DNA from: Curtobacterium sp. UNCCL20
Lineage (GTDB): Bacteria; Actinomycetota; Actinomycetes; Actinomycetales; Microbacteriaceae
Direction of reading: 5' to 3'
Assembly (NCBI RefSeq): GCF_900101675.1
Contig: NZ_FNKG01000004.1
Coordinates: 372,001-436,000 of the forward strand
Length of the DNA stretch: 64,000 nt
This document shows positions 10,748 to 19,117 of this stretch, piece after piece. The notes beneath the pieces are model-generated. The model was not told where the DNA came from. It did no database searches and saw only the letters and a program-made list of their open reading frames with translations. Made by a program: the position numbers and the translations under genes. Position 1 is the first letter of the stretch, and each line of letters opens with the position of its first letter.

Positions 10748-12381
10748 CGGATCTCCTCCGCCGGACCGGAGTTCGGCTCCCAGCCGGCCTCGCGGAGGGC
10801 CTGTCGGGCCTCGTCGCGTGCCGAGTACGGGGTGCGGACGCCCGCGATGTCGCGGTAGTCCTGGTGCCCGGGACCGGCCCAGAGGATCGAGTCGCCCTCG
10901 CCGAGCAGGCTCACGGCCGTGCGGATGGCTGCCTCGGGCGGGCTGACCTCGTAGAGCTCGTGGTCCGGGTAGGCCGCGCGCGCAGCGTCGACCAGCGTCT
11001 TCCGGATCGACGCGGCGTCCTCGAAGCGGGGGTGGTGGTCGGTGACCACGAGGATGTCCGAGCCGGCGGCGGCGATGCGGGCCATGTCGGCGCGCTTCGT
11101 CTTGTCGCGGTCACCGTCGGCGCCGAACAGCATGAGGACCTTGCCGGGGGTGAACTGGCGCACCGCTGCGAGGGTGTTCTCGAACGCGTCGGGGCTGTGG
11201 CCGAAGTCGACGTAGACGCTCGGGCCGGTGTCGCCGGAGACCCGCTCGGTGCGACCCGGGAGGTAGCACTCGATGGCGGAGACCGGGCGGTGTTCGCCGT
11301 GCTCGCTGCTCTCGTCCGCGTAGCGGCGGTGGTTGCTCTCCAGCGCGTGCGCGATGGCACCGAGCTCGAAGCCGCCCTCGACGAGCATGACGATGGCGAG
11401 TGCCGCGTTGGCGGCCATGTGCCAGCCGATGAGCGGCACACGGGTGGTGAGCTCGCGCCCCTCGGGGCCGGTCAGCCGGAACTCGGTGTACGCGGCGTGG
11501 GCCGCGACGATGTCGACGTGCCACTCGGCCTCGACGTCGGGGTGCACCGTGATGGTCGTCACCGGGATCCGGGAGTCCTGCACCACGCGGTGGCCCCAGT
11601 CCGTGTCGAGGGAGACGACGCCGCGGCGGGCGTGCTCCGGCTCGAACAGCGGGAGCTTCGCGTGGTAGTACTCCTCCATGTCGGCGTAGTCGTCGAGGTG
11701 GTCGTGCGACAGGTTCGTGAAGGCCGCGACGTCGAAGACGATGCCGTCGACGCGGTGCCGGCTGAGGGCCTGGGCACTCACCTCGACGGCGACCGCGCGG
11801 ACCTCGCTCTCGCGCATCCGGGCGAGCAGGGCGTGCATCTCGCTGGCCTCAGGCGTGGTCAGGCGGCTCGTGACGCTGAGCGTGCCGATGTGGCGCTCCG
11901 CCGTCGAGCTCAGGCCGGTGACCAGGCCGAGCTGCTTGAGGATCCCCTCGAGGATGTACGACGTGCTCGTCTTGCCGTTCGTGCCGGTGACGGCGAACAG
12001 CTGCGGCAGGTCGGTGGCCTCGTCGGGGTGCGTGCGGTAGACCCACGCGGAGACGTCGCCGAGCGCCGCACGGGGGTCGTCGACCACGAGCACCGGCAGC
12101 CCCGAGGGCTCGGCCAGGGCGACGCCGTCGGCATCGGTCAGCACCGCGACGGCACCGCGCTCGGCAGCCTCGGCGGCGAACTGCGCACCGTGCCGGTTCG
12201 CTCCGTGCACACCGACGAAGAGGTCACCCGGCTGCACCTCGGTGGCGCTCAGCGTCACGCCGGTCGTCTCGACGGCGTCGAGCGAACCGACGACACGCAG
12301 ACCGAACGCGTTCGCGAGTTCGGCCACGGCCCTCGGGGTCGGGTGTTCGGGTCGGAGGACCGGGGGGATCCGTGCGGACAA
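10744..12381 (-). CDS. murE: UDP-N-acetylmuramoyl-L-alanyl-D-glutamate ligase MurE
   Basis: Mur ligase adding the third, dibasic residue of the stem peptide. It has the ATP loop AVTGTNGKTSTSYIL, TNLSHDHLDDYADMEEY and the C-terminal DHHPRFEDAASIRKTL motif. The residues that discriminate meso-DAP from L-Lys or L-ornithine are not the DNPR of DAP ligases: here the corresponding stretch reads DHHPRFE, so the diamino acid is left open. The start is ambiguous. TTG 12381 has an AGGAAG 9 bases upstream and gives MSARIPPVLRPEHP, which resembles relatives; GTG at 12399 or 12402 is also possible. It follows ftsI by 35 bp. Confidence 0.93.
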   Translation of the reverse strand: MSARIPPVLRPEHPTPRAVAELANAFGLRVVGSLDAVETTGVTLSATEVQPGDLFVGVHGANRHGAQFAAEAAERGAVAVLTDADGVALAEPSGLPVLVVDDPRAALGDVSAWVYRTHPDEATDLPQLFAVTGTNGKTSTSYILEGILKQLGLVTGLSSTAERHIGTLSVTSRLTTPEASEMHALLARMRESEVRAVAVEVSAQALSRHRVDGIVFDVAAFTNLSHDHLDDYADMEEYYHAKLPLFEPEHARRGVVSLDTDWGHRVVQDSRIPVTTITVHPDVEAEWHVDIVAAHAAYTEFRLTGPEGRELTTRVPLIGWHMAANAALAIVMLVEGGFELGAIAHALESNHRRYADESSEHGEHRPVSAIECYLPGRTERVSGDTGPSVYVDFGHSPDAFENTLAAVRQFTPGKVLMLFGADGDRDKTKRADMARIAAAGSDILVVTDHHPRFEDAASIRKTLVDAARAAYPDHELYEVSPPEAAIRTAVSLLGEGDSILWAGPGHQDYRDIAGVRTPYSARDEARQALREAGWEPNSGPAEEIR

Positions 12382-12416
12382 CTGCTCCTTCTTCCTCACC
12401 ACGTGGACGGGACGGC

Positions 12417-14186
12417 CTACCAGGTTGAGGGGTAGGTCCGTGCCTGCGTCGTGGAGGGGGCTACTCGGTACTTCTCGAGCACCTGGGACATGAGAGTGCG
12501 GAACGCCGGAGCCGCTCCACTGGACCACTTGTTGGCCTGCGGCTTCGTGAACGTCACCGTGACAACATACTGGGGGTCCTCGGCGGGTGCCATTCCGGCC
12601 ACCGACGTGATGCGCTGCGAGCCGTAGCCCTTGGAGCCCTCGGCCACCTCGGCCGTTCCGGTCTTCGCGGCGATGTTGTAGCCGGAGATGGGCTTCATCC
12701 CCACCAGGGTGCCGCCTGTGACCACGCTCTGCAGCATGTCGGTCACCTGCGTGGCGGCGTTCGCGGACACGACACGCGTCCCCTGCACGTCGGGCGCGTC
12801 GATCGTCTTGCCGTCGGCCGTCTCGCAGCCCTTCACGAAGTGCAGCGGGATCCGGACACCGTCGTTCGCCAGGGTCTGGAAGATGCTCGCGACCTGGACG
12901 GCGGTCGTCGAGATGCCCTGGCCGAACATCGAGTTGATGTTCGTCTGCTGGTCCCAGTTCGGGCTCGTGCCGTAGTCCATCGACGGCTGGCCCGGGTAGT
13001 CGATCGCCGACTCCGGCTCGAACAGCCCGAACTTCTGCATGTACTCGTACCGCTGCTGCGCGGTCAGCCGGGAGCCCAGCTCCGTGATGCCGACGTTCGA
13101 CGAGTCGCGGAGGATGCCGGTCAGCGTGAGGTTCTCGGTGGGGTGGAACTCGGAGTCGTGGATCGTGCCGCCCCAGGGGAACGAGCGCGAGTACGGCACG
13201 ACGGCCTGGTCGGTCGGGCTCGACTTGCCCCGGTCGATGAGCGCAGCGGCGATGGCGGCCTTGATCGTGGAGCCGGGCTCGTACGTCGCCGTCAACGCCC
13301 GCGAGCTGTAGGCGCCCTTGTCGGTGGTCGCGTCGACGTCGTTCGGGTCCACCGTCGGGTAGTCCGCCACCGCGAGGAGCTCGCCCGTCTTCACGCTCGT
13401 GACCGTCGCGGTCGCCGACTCGGCCTGCAGCTCCTTGGCCGCCGACGCGATCGTCTGCTGCGCCATGTACTGCAGGTCGCTGTCGATCGTCGTCTCGAGC
13501 GTCCCGCCGTCCTTGGCCTTCTTCGTGGTCACCGTGCTGCCGGGGAGCTGCACGCCGTCCTCGCCGCGTTCGTAGGTCTCGGAGCCGTTCGAACCCGCCA
13601 GGCACTTGTCGTAGGCGTACTCCAGGCCGGCCTGGGCACCGTCCGTGCCCATGAAGCCGGTGAGGTTGCCGGTGGTCGCGGCCGTCGGGTAGACGCGGGA
13701 CGCCTGCTGCTCCTTGTAGATCCACGGGATCCCGAGCGCCATCACCGCCTCGTAGTGCTTCACGTCGAGCCCCTTGACCAGGTACGCGAAGTCCGACCTC
13801 GGGTTCGCGGCGATGTTCTTCTGCATGGTCCCGACGTCGCCACCGGACGCCTTCGCCAGCGCGGCGAGGGCGGTGTCGACCGTGACCTCCTTCACCCGGG
13901 TGCCGCCGAGCTTGCCCGTGAACTTCTTCACGAGTCGGGGGGCGGTCGTGATGTTGTAGCGGGTGACGCTGTCGGCGAGTTCGGTGCCGTTCCGGTCGAC
14001 GATCGAGCCCCGGGTGCCGTAGATCGTCACCGGGATGCTGCGCTTCGCCTTCGACTGCTCGTTGAGGTCGGCGGCCTGCACGACCTGGATGTCCACGAGT
14101 CGGATCACGAAGACCGCCACGAGGGCGATCACGGCGATGATCACGACGCTGTAGCGCAGTCGTCGGTTGCGGATCGTCTTCGTCAC
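12417..14186 (-). CDS. ftsI: Septal transpeptidase FtsI/PBP2b (class B penicillin-binding protein)
   Basis: Cross-links peptidoglycan at the septum with FtsW. The 589-residue protein has a short cytoplasmic N-terminus, one membrane helix near 13-32, a PBP dimerisation domain, and a transpeptidase domain with the catalytic motifs S306-T-I-K, S362-S-N and K508-T-G-T. GTG at 14186 has GGAAGGA 9 bases upstream. It lies 95 bp after the ftsL-like gene and precedes murE. No PASTA domain is present, unlike some Gram-positive homologues. Motifs and position make the call secure. Confidence 0.97.
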   Translation of the reverse strand: MTKTIRNRRLRYSVVIIAVIALVAVFVIRLVDIQVVQAADLNEQSKAKRSIPVTIYGTRGSIVDRNGTELADSVTRYNITTAPRLVKKFTGKLGGTRVKEVTVDTALAALAKASGGDVGTMQKNIAANPRSDFAYLVKGLDVKHYEAVMALGIPWIYKEQQASRVYPTAATTGNLTGFMGTDGAQAGLEYAYDKCLAGSNGSETYERGEDGVQLPGSTVTTKKAKDGGTLETTIDSDLQYMAQQTIASAAKELQAESATATVTSVKTGELLAVADYPTVDPNDVDATTDKGAYSSRALTATYEPGSTIKAAIAAALIDRGKSSPTDQAVVPYSRSFPWGGTIHDSEFHPTENLTLTGILRDSSNVGITELGSRLTAQQRYEYMQKFGLFEPESAIDYPGQPSMDYGTSPNWDQQTNINSMFGQGISTTAVQVASIFQTLANDGVRIPLHFVKGCETADGKTIDAPDVQGTRVVSANAATQVTDMLQSVVTGGTLVGMKPISGYNIAAKTGTAEVAEGSKGYGSQRITSVAGMAPAEDPQYVVTVTFTKPQANKWSSGAAPAFRTLMSQVLEKYRVAPSTTQARTYPSTW

Positions 14187-14281
14187 GCGGTGCGGTCCTT
14201 CCCGGGGTGGTGCGGTGGCGCCGGGTGCGGTGGCGCGGAGGTGCTGCGGTGCCCTCGGTCAGGGCTCCACGAGCCCGCAGG

Positions 14282-14944
14282 TCACCGGGTGGAGGGGGCC
14301 TGGAGCTGGTTCGGGTCGGACTCTACGTCGGCGGTGGAGGAAGCCCCGGTCGACGCGCTGGCGGCGGCGGTCTTCTCAGCGTCGGACGTCGACGTCGCCT
14401 TCGCGTCGCTGCCCGTCGTGGACCCGCTCTCCTTGCTGCTCGACGTGTCGCCCTGCTTCGCGGCGAGGGGCACGTCGGCCAGCAGCGAGTTCGGCACCTG
14501 GTTCTCGGTGCTCGCCGTCGCCTGGTCCGCGACCGCCGGGGTCGGCGTGCCGTACACGCGGCCGGTCTTCGGGTCGAGGTACACCGGCGTCGCGTTCGCG
14601 ATCATCCCGAGGGCCTGGGCGTTGCGGGCCAGGTTCTGCGGCGAGTCGAGGACGCGCAGTTCCTCGGACAGCGACTGCTGCGTCCGGGCGAGGTTCGTCT
14701 GCTCGGTGCCCAGCGAGTTGAGCGTGTAGGCGCCCTGGCTGAGCACCATGCTGATGCCGAGCTGCGCGAGCAGCAGGATGCCGAGCGCAGCGACCGCGAC
14801 GACGGCGTACGCGATCCGCGGGCGTGCGCGGCGCTGGGCCCTGGTCGGGGTGACCTCGACGAGTTCCGGACGCTCGCGTCGGCTCGGGCGAGGAGCCCGC
14901 GACGGTGCGACGGCGGGGTCGATGAGTGCGAGGTTCGTGCTCAT
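14282..14944 (-). CDS. ftsL: FtsL-like septum protein
   Basis: Small bitopic protein in the FtsL slot between rsmH and ftsI. The 220-residue chain has a basic N-terminus, one membrane helix at about 45-65 (YAVVAVAALGILLLAQLGISMVL), a heptad-like segment LNSLGTEQTNLARTQQSLSEELRVL, and a long Ser/Thr/Ala-rich tail. Sequence similarity within FtsL is always low, so the name rests on position, topology and coiled coil. ATG at 14944 follows the rsmH stop by one base (TGACATG), with GGAAG four bases upstream. It probably binds FtsQ and an FtsB/DivIC partner. Confidence 0.85.
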   Translation of the reverse strand: MSTNLALIDPAVAPSRAPRPSRRERPELVEVTPTRAQRRARPRIAYAVVAVAALGILLLAQLGISMVLSQGAYTLNSLGTEQTNLARTQQSLSEELRVLDSPQNLARNAQALGMIANATPVYLDPKTGRVYGTPTPAVADQATASTENQVPNSLLADVPLAAKQGDTSSSKESGSTTGSDAKATSTSDAEKTAAASASTGASSTADVESDPNQLQAPSTR

Positions 14945-14945
14945 G

Positions 14946-15905
14946 TCACTTCCGGATCCGCTCGGCCGCGCGCAGGCGCACGGGGGTTGCTCGGGGGTTG
15001 GCGGCGCGTTCGGCCTCGTCGGCCAGCTCGGCGCCCTTGACGACCAGGGAGAACGTGGGGGCGTGCTCGGGGAGCTCCACCGGCAGGTCCGCCGGGGCGC
15101 TCGACTTCGTCCTGGCGGTGAGTGCCCGCTTGACGATCCGGTCCTCGAGCGACTGGTACGACTCGACGACGATCCGGCCACCGACGGCGATCGCGTCGAG
15201 CGCTGCCGGGATCGCCCGCTCGAGGACGCTCAGTTCGGCGTTGACCTCGATGCGGAGCGCCTGGAACACCCGCTTGGCGGGGTGTCCCTGGCGCTGGATC
15301 GCCACCGGGGTCGCGTCGTGGAGGACCTGGACCAGGTCGCCGGACATCTCGAACGGTGCCGTCGCCCGTCGCTCGACGATCGCCCGGGCGTAGCGGCCGG
15401 CGAGCTTCTCCTCGCCGTAGCGCTGGAAGATCCGGCGCAGCTCACCCTCGTCGTAGGTCGCGAGGACGTCGGCTGCGGTCTGCCCCTCGGTCCGGTCCAT
15501 CCGCATGTCGAGCGGCGCGTCCTGGCTGTACGCGAAGCCGCGCTCGGCCCGGTCGAGCTGCAGTGAACTGACGCCGAGGTCGAACAGGACGCCGTCGACC
15601 TCGGTCAAGCCCTCGCCCTCGATCGCCTCGACGATGCCGTCGTACACGGTGTGCACCAGGCGGACGCGGTCACCGAAGCGGGCGAGGCGGTCCCCCGCGA
15701 TGCCCAGGGCGTCGGTGTCGCGGTCGAGGCCGATCAGGGTCAGCTCCGGGAACCGCTCGAGCAGCCCCTCGGAGTGGCCGCCCATGCCGAGCGTGGCATC
15801 GACGACGACCTTGCCGGGGCCCTCGAGGGTCGGCGTGAAGAGGTCGACGATGCGCTCGAGCATCACCGGGGTGTGCGGGAACTTCGGAGTCTCGTTCTCG
15901 GCCAT
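14946..15905 (-). CDS. rsmH: 16S rRNA m4C1402 methyltransferase RsmH (MraW)
   Basis: S-adenosylmethionine-dependent methyltransferase that modifies C1402 in the decoding centre of 16S rRNA. The 319-residue protein begins [22 protein letters not shown] and contains HTPVM, the SAM loop [38 protein letters not shown] and the [15 protein letters not shown] motif. All are RsmH signatures. ATG at 15905 is chosen because it matches the family N-terminus; purine-rich GAGGGG lies just upstream. It sits 105 bp after mraZ. Confidence 0.97.
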   Translation of the reverse strand: MAENETPKFPHTPVMLERIVDLFTPTLEGPGKVVVDATLGMGGHSEGLLERFPELTLIGLDRDTDALGIAGDRLARFGDRVRLVHTVYDGIVEAIEGEGLTEVDGVLFDLGVSSLQLDRAERGFAYSQDAPLDMRMDRTEGQTAADVLATYDEGELRRIFQRYGEEKLAGRYARAIVERRATAPFEMSGDLVQVLHDATPVAIQRQGHPAKRVFQALRIEVNAELSVLERAIPAALDAIAVGGRIVVESYQSLEDRIVKRALTARTKSSAPADLPVELPEHAPTFSLVVKGAELADEAERAANPRATPVRLRAAERIRK

Positions 15906-16010
15906 GTGCAGCCCCTCGTCTCCTGGGCCGCGGGTCCGGATCCCCATCCATGCGACCTGACACCGGGGAAGGTGTGTCAGGGCGGACGGCTGGGAGTCCC
16001 GATCCACGGA

Positions 16011-16442
16011 TCAGAAGATCCCCGGGATCACCTCCTCGTCGTTGTCGGCGAAGCCCTCTTCGACCTCTGCGTAGTAGGCCTCCCACGCGGGGGTCGACCA
16101 GATCTCGGCACGGTCACCGCTGCCGATGACCGTCAGGTCCCGCTCGAGCCCCGCGTACTCGCGGAGGTTCTGCGGGATGGTGACGCGGTTCTGCTTGTCG
16201 GGCTGTTCCGCGCTCGCTCCGGAGAGGAACAGGCGCATGTAGTCCCGGGTGCGCTTCGAGGTCATCGGAGCAGTGCGGATCCGCTCGTGCAGTTGCTCGA
16301 ACGTGTCCGCGCTGTAGACGACGACGCAGCGCTCCTGCCCGCGGGTCATCACGAGTCCCCCGGACAGTTCGTCCCGGAACTTGGCGGGGAGGATCACGCG
16401 ACCCTTCTCGTCGAGCTTCGGGGCATGGGTACCGAGCAGCAC
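16011..16442 (-). CDS. mraZ: Transcriptional regulator MraZ
   Basis: AbrB/SpoVT-fold ring-forming DNA-binding protein that controls its own dcw operon. The 143-residue product has two tandem MraZ domains, each with the DxKGR / DKQNR type core ([17 protein letters not shown] at 10-26 and [17 protein letters not shown] at 81-97). GTG at 16442 has GGGAGG 6 bases upstream. As the first gene of the dcw cluster it marks the promoter end; candidate operator repeats lie at 16481-16496 and, inverted, at 16612-16646. Confidence 0.97.
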   Translation of the reverse strand: MLLGTHAPKLDEKGRVILPAKFRDELSGGLVMTRGQERCVVVYSADTFEQLHERIRTAPMTSKRTRDYMRLFLSGASAEQPDKQNRVTIPQNLREYAGLERDLTVIGSGDRAEIWSTPAWEAYYAEVEEGFADNDEEVIPGIF

Positions 16443-16480
16443 GTCGGGCCTCCCCTCCGCTCCACCGGACCGTTGTGTGC

Positions 16481-16496
16481 ACCACTTTACTCCACT
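16481..16496 (-). promoter_or_regulatory. Candidate MraZ operator (10-bp direct repeat)
   Basis: On the coding strand AGTGGAGTAA is followed directly by AGTGGTGCAC, a direct repeat with a 10-bp step, 39-54 bases before the mraZ GTG. MraZ proteins are known to bind short direct repeats spaced by one helical turn in front of mraZ. The match here is by position and spacing, not by experiment. Confidence 0.6.
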
Positions 16497-16611
16497 CCCC
16501 TCCCCAGGCCCAGGAAATCGCTCCCCGAATCGCCATCGTGCCCCGTACTGGGGGCGAGCGAGCCTCTAGAACCTCGGACGATGGCCCGGACTTCCGCGGA
16601 TCCGCGGGCAG

Positions 16612-16646
16612 GTGGAGCAGCGTGGAGGAAGTGGAGCGAAGTGGAG
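16612..16646 (+). repeat. Four phased GTGGAG repeats
   Basis: GTGGAG occurs at 16612, 16622, 16631 and 16641, steps of 10, 9 and 10 bp, on the strand opposite to the dcw genes and 170-204 bp upstream of mraZ. The phasing resembles a second MraZ-type binding array in inverted orientation; there is no gene immediately to its right on the plus strand. Confidence 0.5.
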
Positions 16647-16683
16647 GACTTTCGCAGCCTCCGGAGCCCGCGGACGGCGCGGC

Positions 16684-17240
16684 GGCGCTCCGCACGGTGC
16701 GCACCCCGTCACTCGGTGCGGGGTTCCGCGCCCCGTGCGGTGCCACACCCCCGCACCGACCGACGCAGGACGCACCGGGTGGCGAACGTCGCGCCGTGCG
16801 TCCGACGTCGCGTCACCACCCGGCACCGCTGCGAGCGACACGTCTCGCGACCTCGGCACAGCCCCCGGCGCCCGCCCGCCCGCGCCCGCGGCGCTCCGCA
16901 CGGTGCGCGCTCCGTCACTCGGTGCGGGGTTCCGCGGCCCGTGCGGTGCCACAACTCCGCACGGACCGACGCAGGACGCACCGGGTGGCGAACGTCGCGC
17001 CGTGCGTCCGACGTCGCGTCACCACCCGACACCGCTGCGAGCGACACGTCTCGCGACCTCGGCACAGCCCCCGGCGCCCGCTCGCCCACGCCCGCGGCGC
17101 TCCGCACGGTGCGCGCTCCGTCACTCGGTACGGGGTTCCACGCCCCGTGCGGTGCCACAACCCCGCACGGACCGACGCACGACGCACCGGTTCGCGAACG
17201 TCGCACCGTGCGTCCGACGCCGCGTCACCACCCGCCGGCC
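16684..17240. repeat. 206-bp tandem repeat array upstream of dcw cluster (family E)
   Basis: Three head-to-tail copies start at 16684, 16890 and 17096, an exact 206-bp step; the third stops after about 145 bp. Copies are nearly identical. Each unit holds an imperfect hairpin (CGGTGCGGGG ... CCCCGTGCGG). The array fills most of the 927-bp gap between mraZ and the DUF3040 gene. All reading frames through it are arginine-rich and change character where the repeat ends, so it is treated as non-coding. A diverged inverted relative lies at 51632-51698. Confidence 0.85.
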
Positions 17241-17319
17241 GGGAGGCCCCTTGCGGCCCCGCCCCGCACCTCCCGTCCGTCCCGCCAGGTGTCCAGGGCA
17301 CGCGCCCCCGAAACACAGA

Positions 17320-17349
17320 ACGGGGCCGGTCCCGAAGGACCGACCCCGT
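17320..17349 (-). terminator. Terminator hairpin after DUF3040 gene
   Basis: ACGGGGCCGGTCC / GGACCGACCCCGT (17320-17332 and 17337-17349) form a 13-bp stem with one mismatch and a 4-base CGAA loop, 20 bp after the stop of the minus-strand gene. No long T-run follows, as is common in high-GC actinobacteria. Confidence 0.75.
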
Positions 17350-17369
17350 GGAGGAGTGTGGAGAGCGGG

Positions 17370-17768
17370 TTAGCTCTGGTCGTTCCGCTTGTCCCAGCGG
17401 TCGTTCATCCGGTCCATGAAGGACCCGGACCCGCCGGTGCTCGGACGCGACGGCCCGCCGGACGAGGACCCGCTGGCCCGAGGCGTCTTCGCCTTGGCCT
17501 TGGGAGCGCGCATGCCGGGCCGCAGTGCGAACAGCACCCCGGCGAGCATCACGACGAACCCGAGGATCCCGATGAGCGGCTGGCGGAGGACCAACCCGAC
17601 GATGACGATCGCCACGCCCGCGAGTGCTCCGAGCACGCCGAGCGTGATCGACGTGTAGGACGGTCGTCCCTGGCGGCGTGTGACGCGCGCCACGAAGTCG
17701 GAGTCATTCTGGTAGAGGCTCCGCTCCATCTCTTCGAGGAGTCGCTGCTCTTGCTCCGAGAGTGGCAT
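17370..17768 (-). CDS. DUF3040 membrane protein
   Basis: Small actinobacterial membrane protein of unknown function. The 132-residue product begins MPLSEQEQRLLEEMERSLYQND, the conserved DUF3040 opening, has two adjacent membrane helices near 42-82 (LGVLGALAGVAIVIVGLVL and IGILGFVVMLAGVLFAL), and a basic Gly/Ser/Lys-rich tail ending DRMNDRWDKRNDQS. ATG at 17768 has GAGGG 7 bases upstream. It is often found beside mraZ in actinobacteria, and reads in the same direction here, but a 206-bp repeat array separates them. It is divergent from idsA with an 83-bp gap holding a perfect palindrome. Family assignment is secure, role unknown. Confidence 0.9.
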   Translation of the reverse strand: MPLSEQEQRLLEEMERSLYQNDSDFVARVTRRQGRPSYTSITLGVLGALAGVAIVIVGLVLRQPLIGILGFVVMLAGVLFALRPGMRAPKAKAKTPRASGSSSGGPSRPSTGGSGSFMDRMNDRWDKRNDQS

Positions 17769-17811
17769 CTGTGTTCCCTCTGTTCCTGGGATCGACGCGT
17801 GGTTGAGGTGG

Positions 17812-17844
17812 GTCGAGTCTACGACTCGACCACTCCACTAGGGT
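17812..17844 (+). promoter_or_regulatory. Palindromic operator candidate and -10 box for polyprenyl synthase
   Basis: GTCGAGTC-TAC-GACTCGAC (17812-17830) is a perfect 8-bp inverted repeat. TAGGGT (17839-17844) follows and lies 7 bases before the GTG at 17852, with no Shine-Dalgarno sequence, so the transcript is probably leaderless. The palindrome would cover about -31 to -13, a repressor-like position, and also lies upstream of the divergent DUF3040 gene. Confidence 0.55.
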
Positions 17845-17851
17845 AGGCACT

Positions 17852-18970
17852 GTGGCTGAGAGTACGCGATTAGTGGACCTCGTCTCGGCGCGGATCGATC
17901 GAGCACTGGACGAGCAGCGCGAACGCCTCGCTGCGATCAGTCCCGACCTCGCGCCGTTCGACGAGTACGCACGGGATCTGCTGTCCGGCGGGAAGCGCTT
18001 CCGGGCGCTGTTCTGCTACTGGGGATGGCAGTCCGTGGCCGGACGTTCGGGCTCGTTCGACCCGCTGGCGGAGGGCTCCCGGCAGACCACCGCCGAGGCG
18101 ATCGTCACGGTGGCAGCGGCGCTCGAGGTCTTCCACGCGGCGGCCCTCGTCCACGACGACATCATGGACCGGTCGGACACCCGTCGTGGGCGTCCGGCAG
18201 CGCACCGTCGCTTCGAGTCGCTGCACGAGCAGTCCGGCTGGGTCGGTGACCGCGGCCTCTACGGCACGAACTCGGCCCTGCTCCTCGGCGACCTCCTGCT
18301 CTCGCTGAGCGACGCGGTCTTCGACGAGGGCCTCGCGCTCCTCGACCCCGCCCGGGCCCGGATCGTCCGCCAGGAGTTCCACACGATGCGCCTCGACGTC
18401 ACGGCCGGGCAGTACCTCGACGTGCACGAGGAGACCGCGTGGCCGTCCATCGACGAGGCCGAGCACCTCGTCCGGGCGCAGCGCGTCATCGTCTTCAAGT
18501 CGGCGAAGTACTCGGTCGAGGCCCCGCTCGTCATCGGCGCGCTGGTGGCCGGGGCGACGGATGCGCAGCTCGAGGGACTCCGGGCCTTCGGCCTCCCCCT
18601 CGGCGTGGCCTACCAGCTCCGCGACGACATGCTCGGCGTGTTCGGTGACCCGTCGGTCACCGGCAAGCCCGCCGGCGACGACCTCCGCGAGGGCAAGCGC
18701 ACCGTCCTCATCGCATCTGCCCGCAAGACGCTGGCGAGCGGCCCCCGGCAGCTCCTCGACGAGCTCCTCGGTGATCCGGACCTCGACGAGGCGCAGGTGC
18801 AGATGCTCCGCGCGACCCTCACCGAGTCCGGTGCCGTGGCAGCGGTGGAGCGGTCGATCGACCGGCACGTGCAGCGCGCGAAGGCCGCGATCGAGGCGGC
18901 TCCGCTGACCCCGTCGGCGCGCGAGCAACTGGTGTCGCTGGCCGACACGGTCAGCCGCCGGGTCGCGTAG
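17852..18970 (+). CDS. idsA: Polyprenyl (geranylgeranyl-type) diphosphate synthase
   Basis: Trans-prenyltransferase that extends allylic diphosphates with IPP, feeding carotenoid, quinone or polyprenyl carrier synthesis. The 372-residue protein has the IPP-binding GGKRFRAL motif, the first Asp-rich motif VHDDIMD with the RRGRP that follows, the second motif QLRDDMLGVFGD and the GDDLREGKRT segment. Chain length cannot be read with confidence. GTG at 17852 lies 7 bases after a -10 box. The position between dcw, Rv2175c and pknL matches mycobacterial idsA2. Ends before a family A palindrome. Confidence 0.9.
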   Translation: MAESTRLVDLVSARIDRALDEQRERLAAISPDLAPFDEYARDLLSGGKRFRALFCYWGWQSVAGRSGSFDPLAEGSRQTTAEAIVTVAAALEVFHAAALVHDDIMDRSDTRRGRPAAHRRFESLHEQSGWVGDRGLYGTNSALLLGDLLLSLSDAVFDEGLALLDPARARIVRQEFHTMRLDVTAGQYLDVHEETAWPSIDEAEHLVRAQRVIVFKSAKYSVEAPLVIGALVAGATDAQLEGLRAFGLPLGVAYQLRDDMLGVFGDPSVTGKPAGDDLREGKRTVLIASARKTLASGPRQLLDELLGDPDLDEAQVQMLRATLTESGAVAAVERSIDRHVQRAKAAIEAAPLTPSAREQLVSLADTVSRRVA

Positions 18971-18998
18971 ACGCGGCAGACGCCCGAGACCTGACCGA

Positions 18999-19048
18999 CG
19001 ACGGCCTGGAGGCGCGGTACCGGTTGGCACCGCGCCTCCAGGCCGTCG
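18999..19048. repeat. Family A palindrome between convergent genes
   Basis: Perfect 20-bp arms (18999-19018 and 19029-19048) around a 10-base loop; arm core CCTGGAGGCGCGGT. It sits between the converging idsA and Rv2175c-like genes, where it could stop transcription from both sides. Confidence 0.8.
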
Positions 19049-19117
19049 GTGGGTCCGGTCTCCGGAAGATCCGTGGGTCTGGTCGAGCGCTGGTTCTGGT
19101 CGAGCGCTGCGGTCGCG

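Noticed and set aside
16684..17240. CRISPR array
   Set aside because: Units are 206 bp, adjacent and without short repeats plus unique spacers; no cas genes nearby.
17348..17363. Further GTGGAG pair with a 10-bp step
   Set aside because: It overlaps the terminator hairpin of the DUF3040 gene and is far from mraZ; probably chance.
16475..17419. Arginine-rich open frames through the 206-bp tandem repeat on both strands
   Set aside because: All frames are open because the repeat length is not a multiple of 3 and GC is high; peptides do not resemble proteins and end with the repeat.
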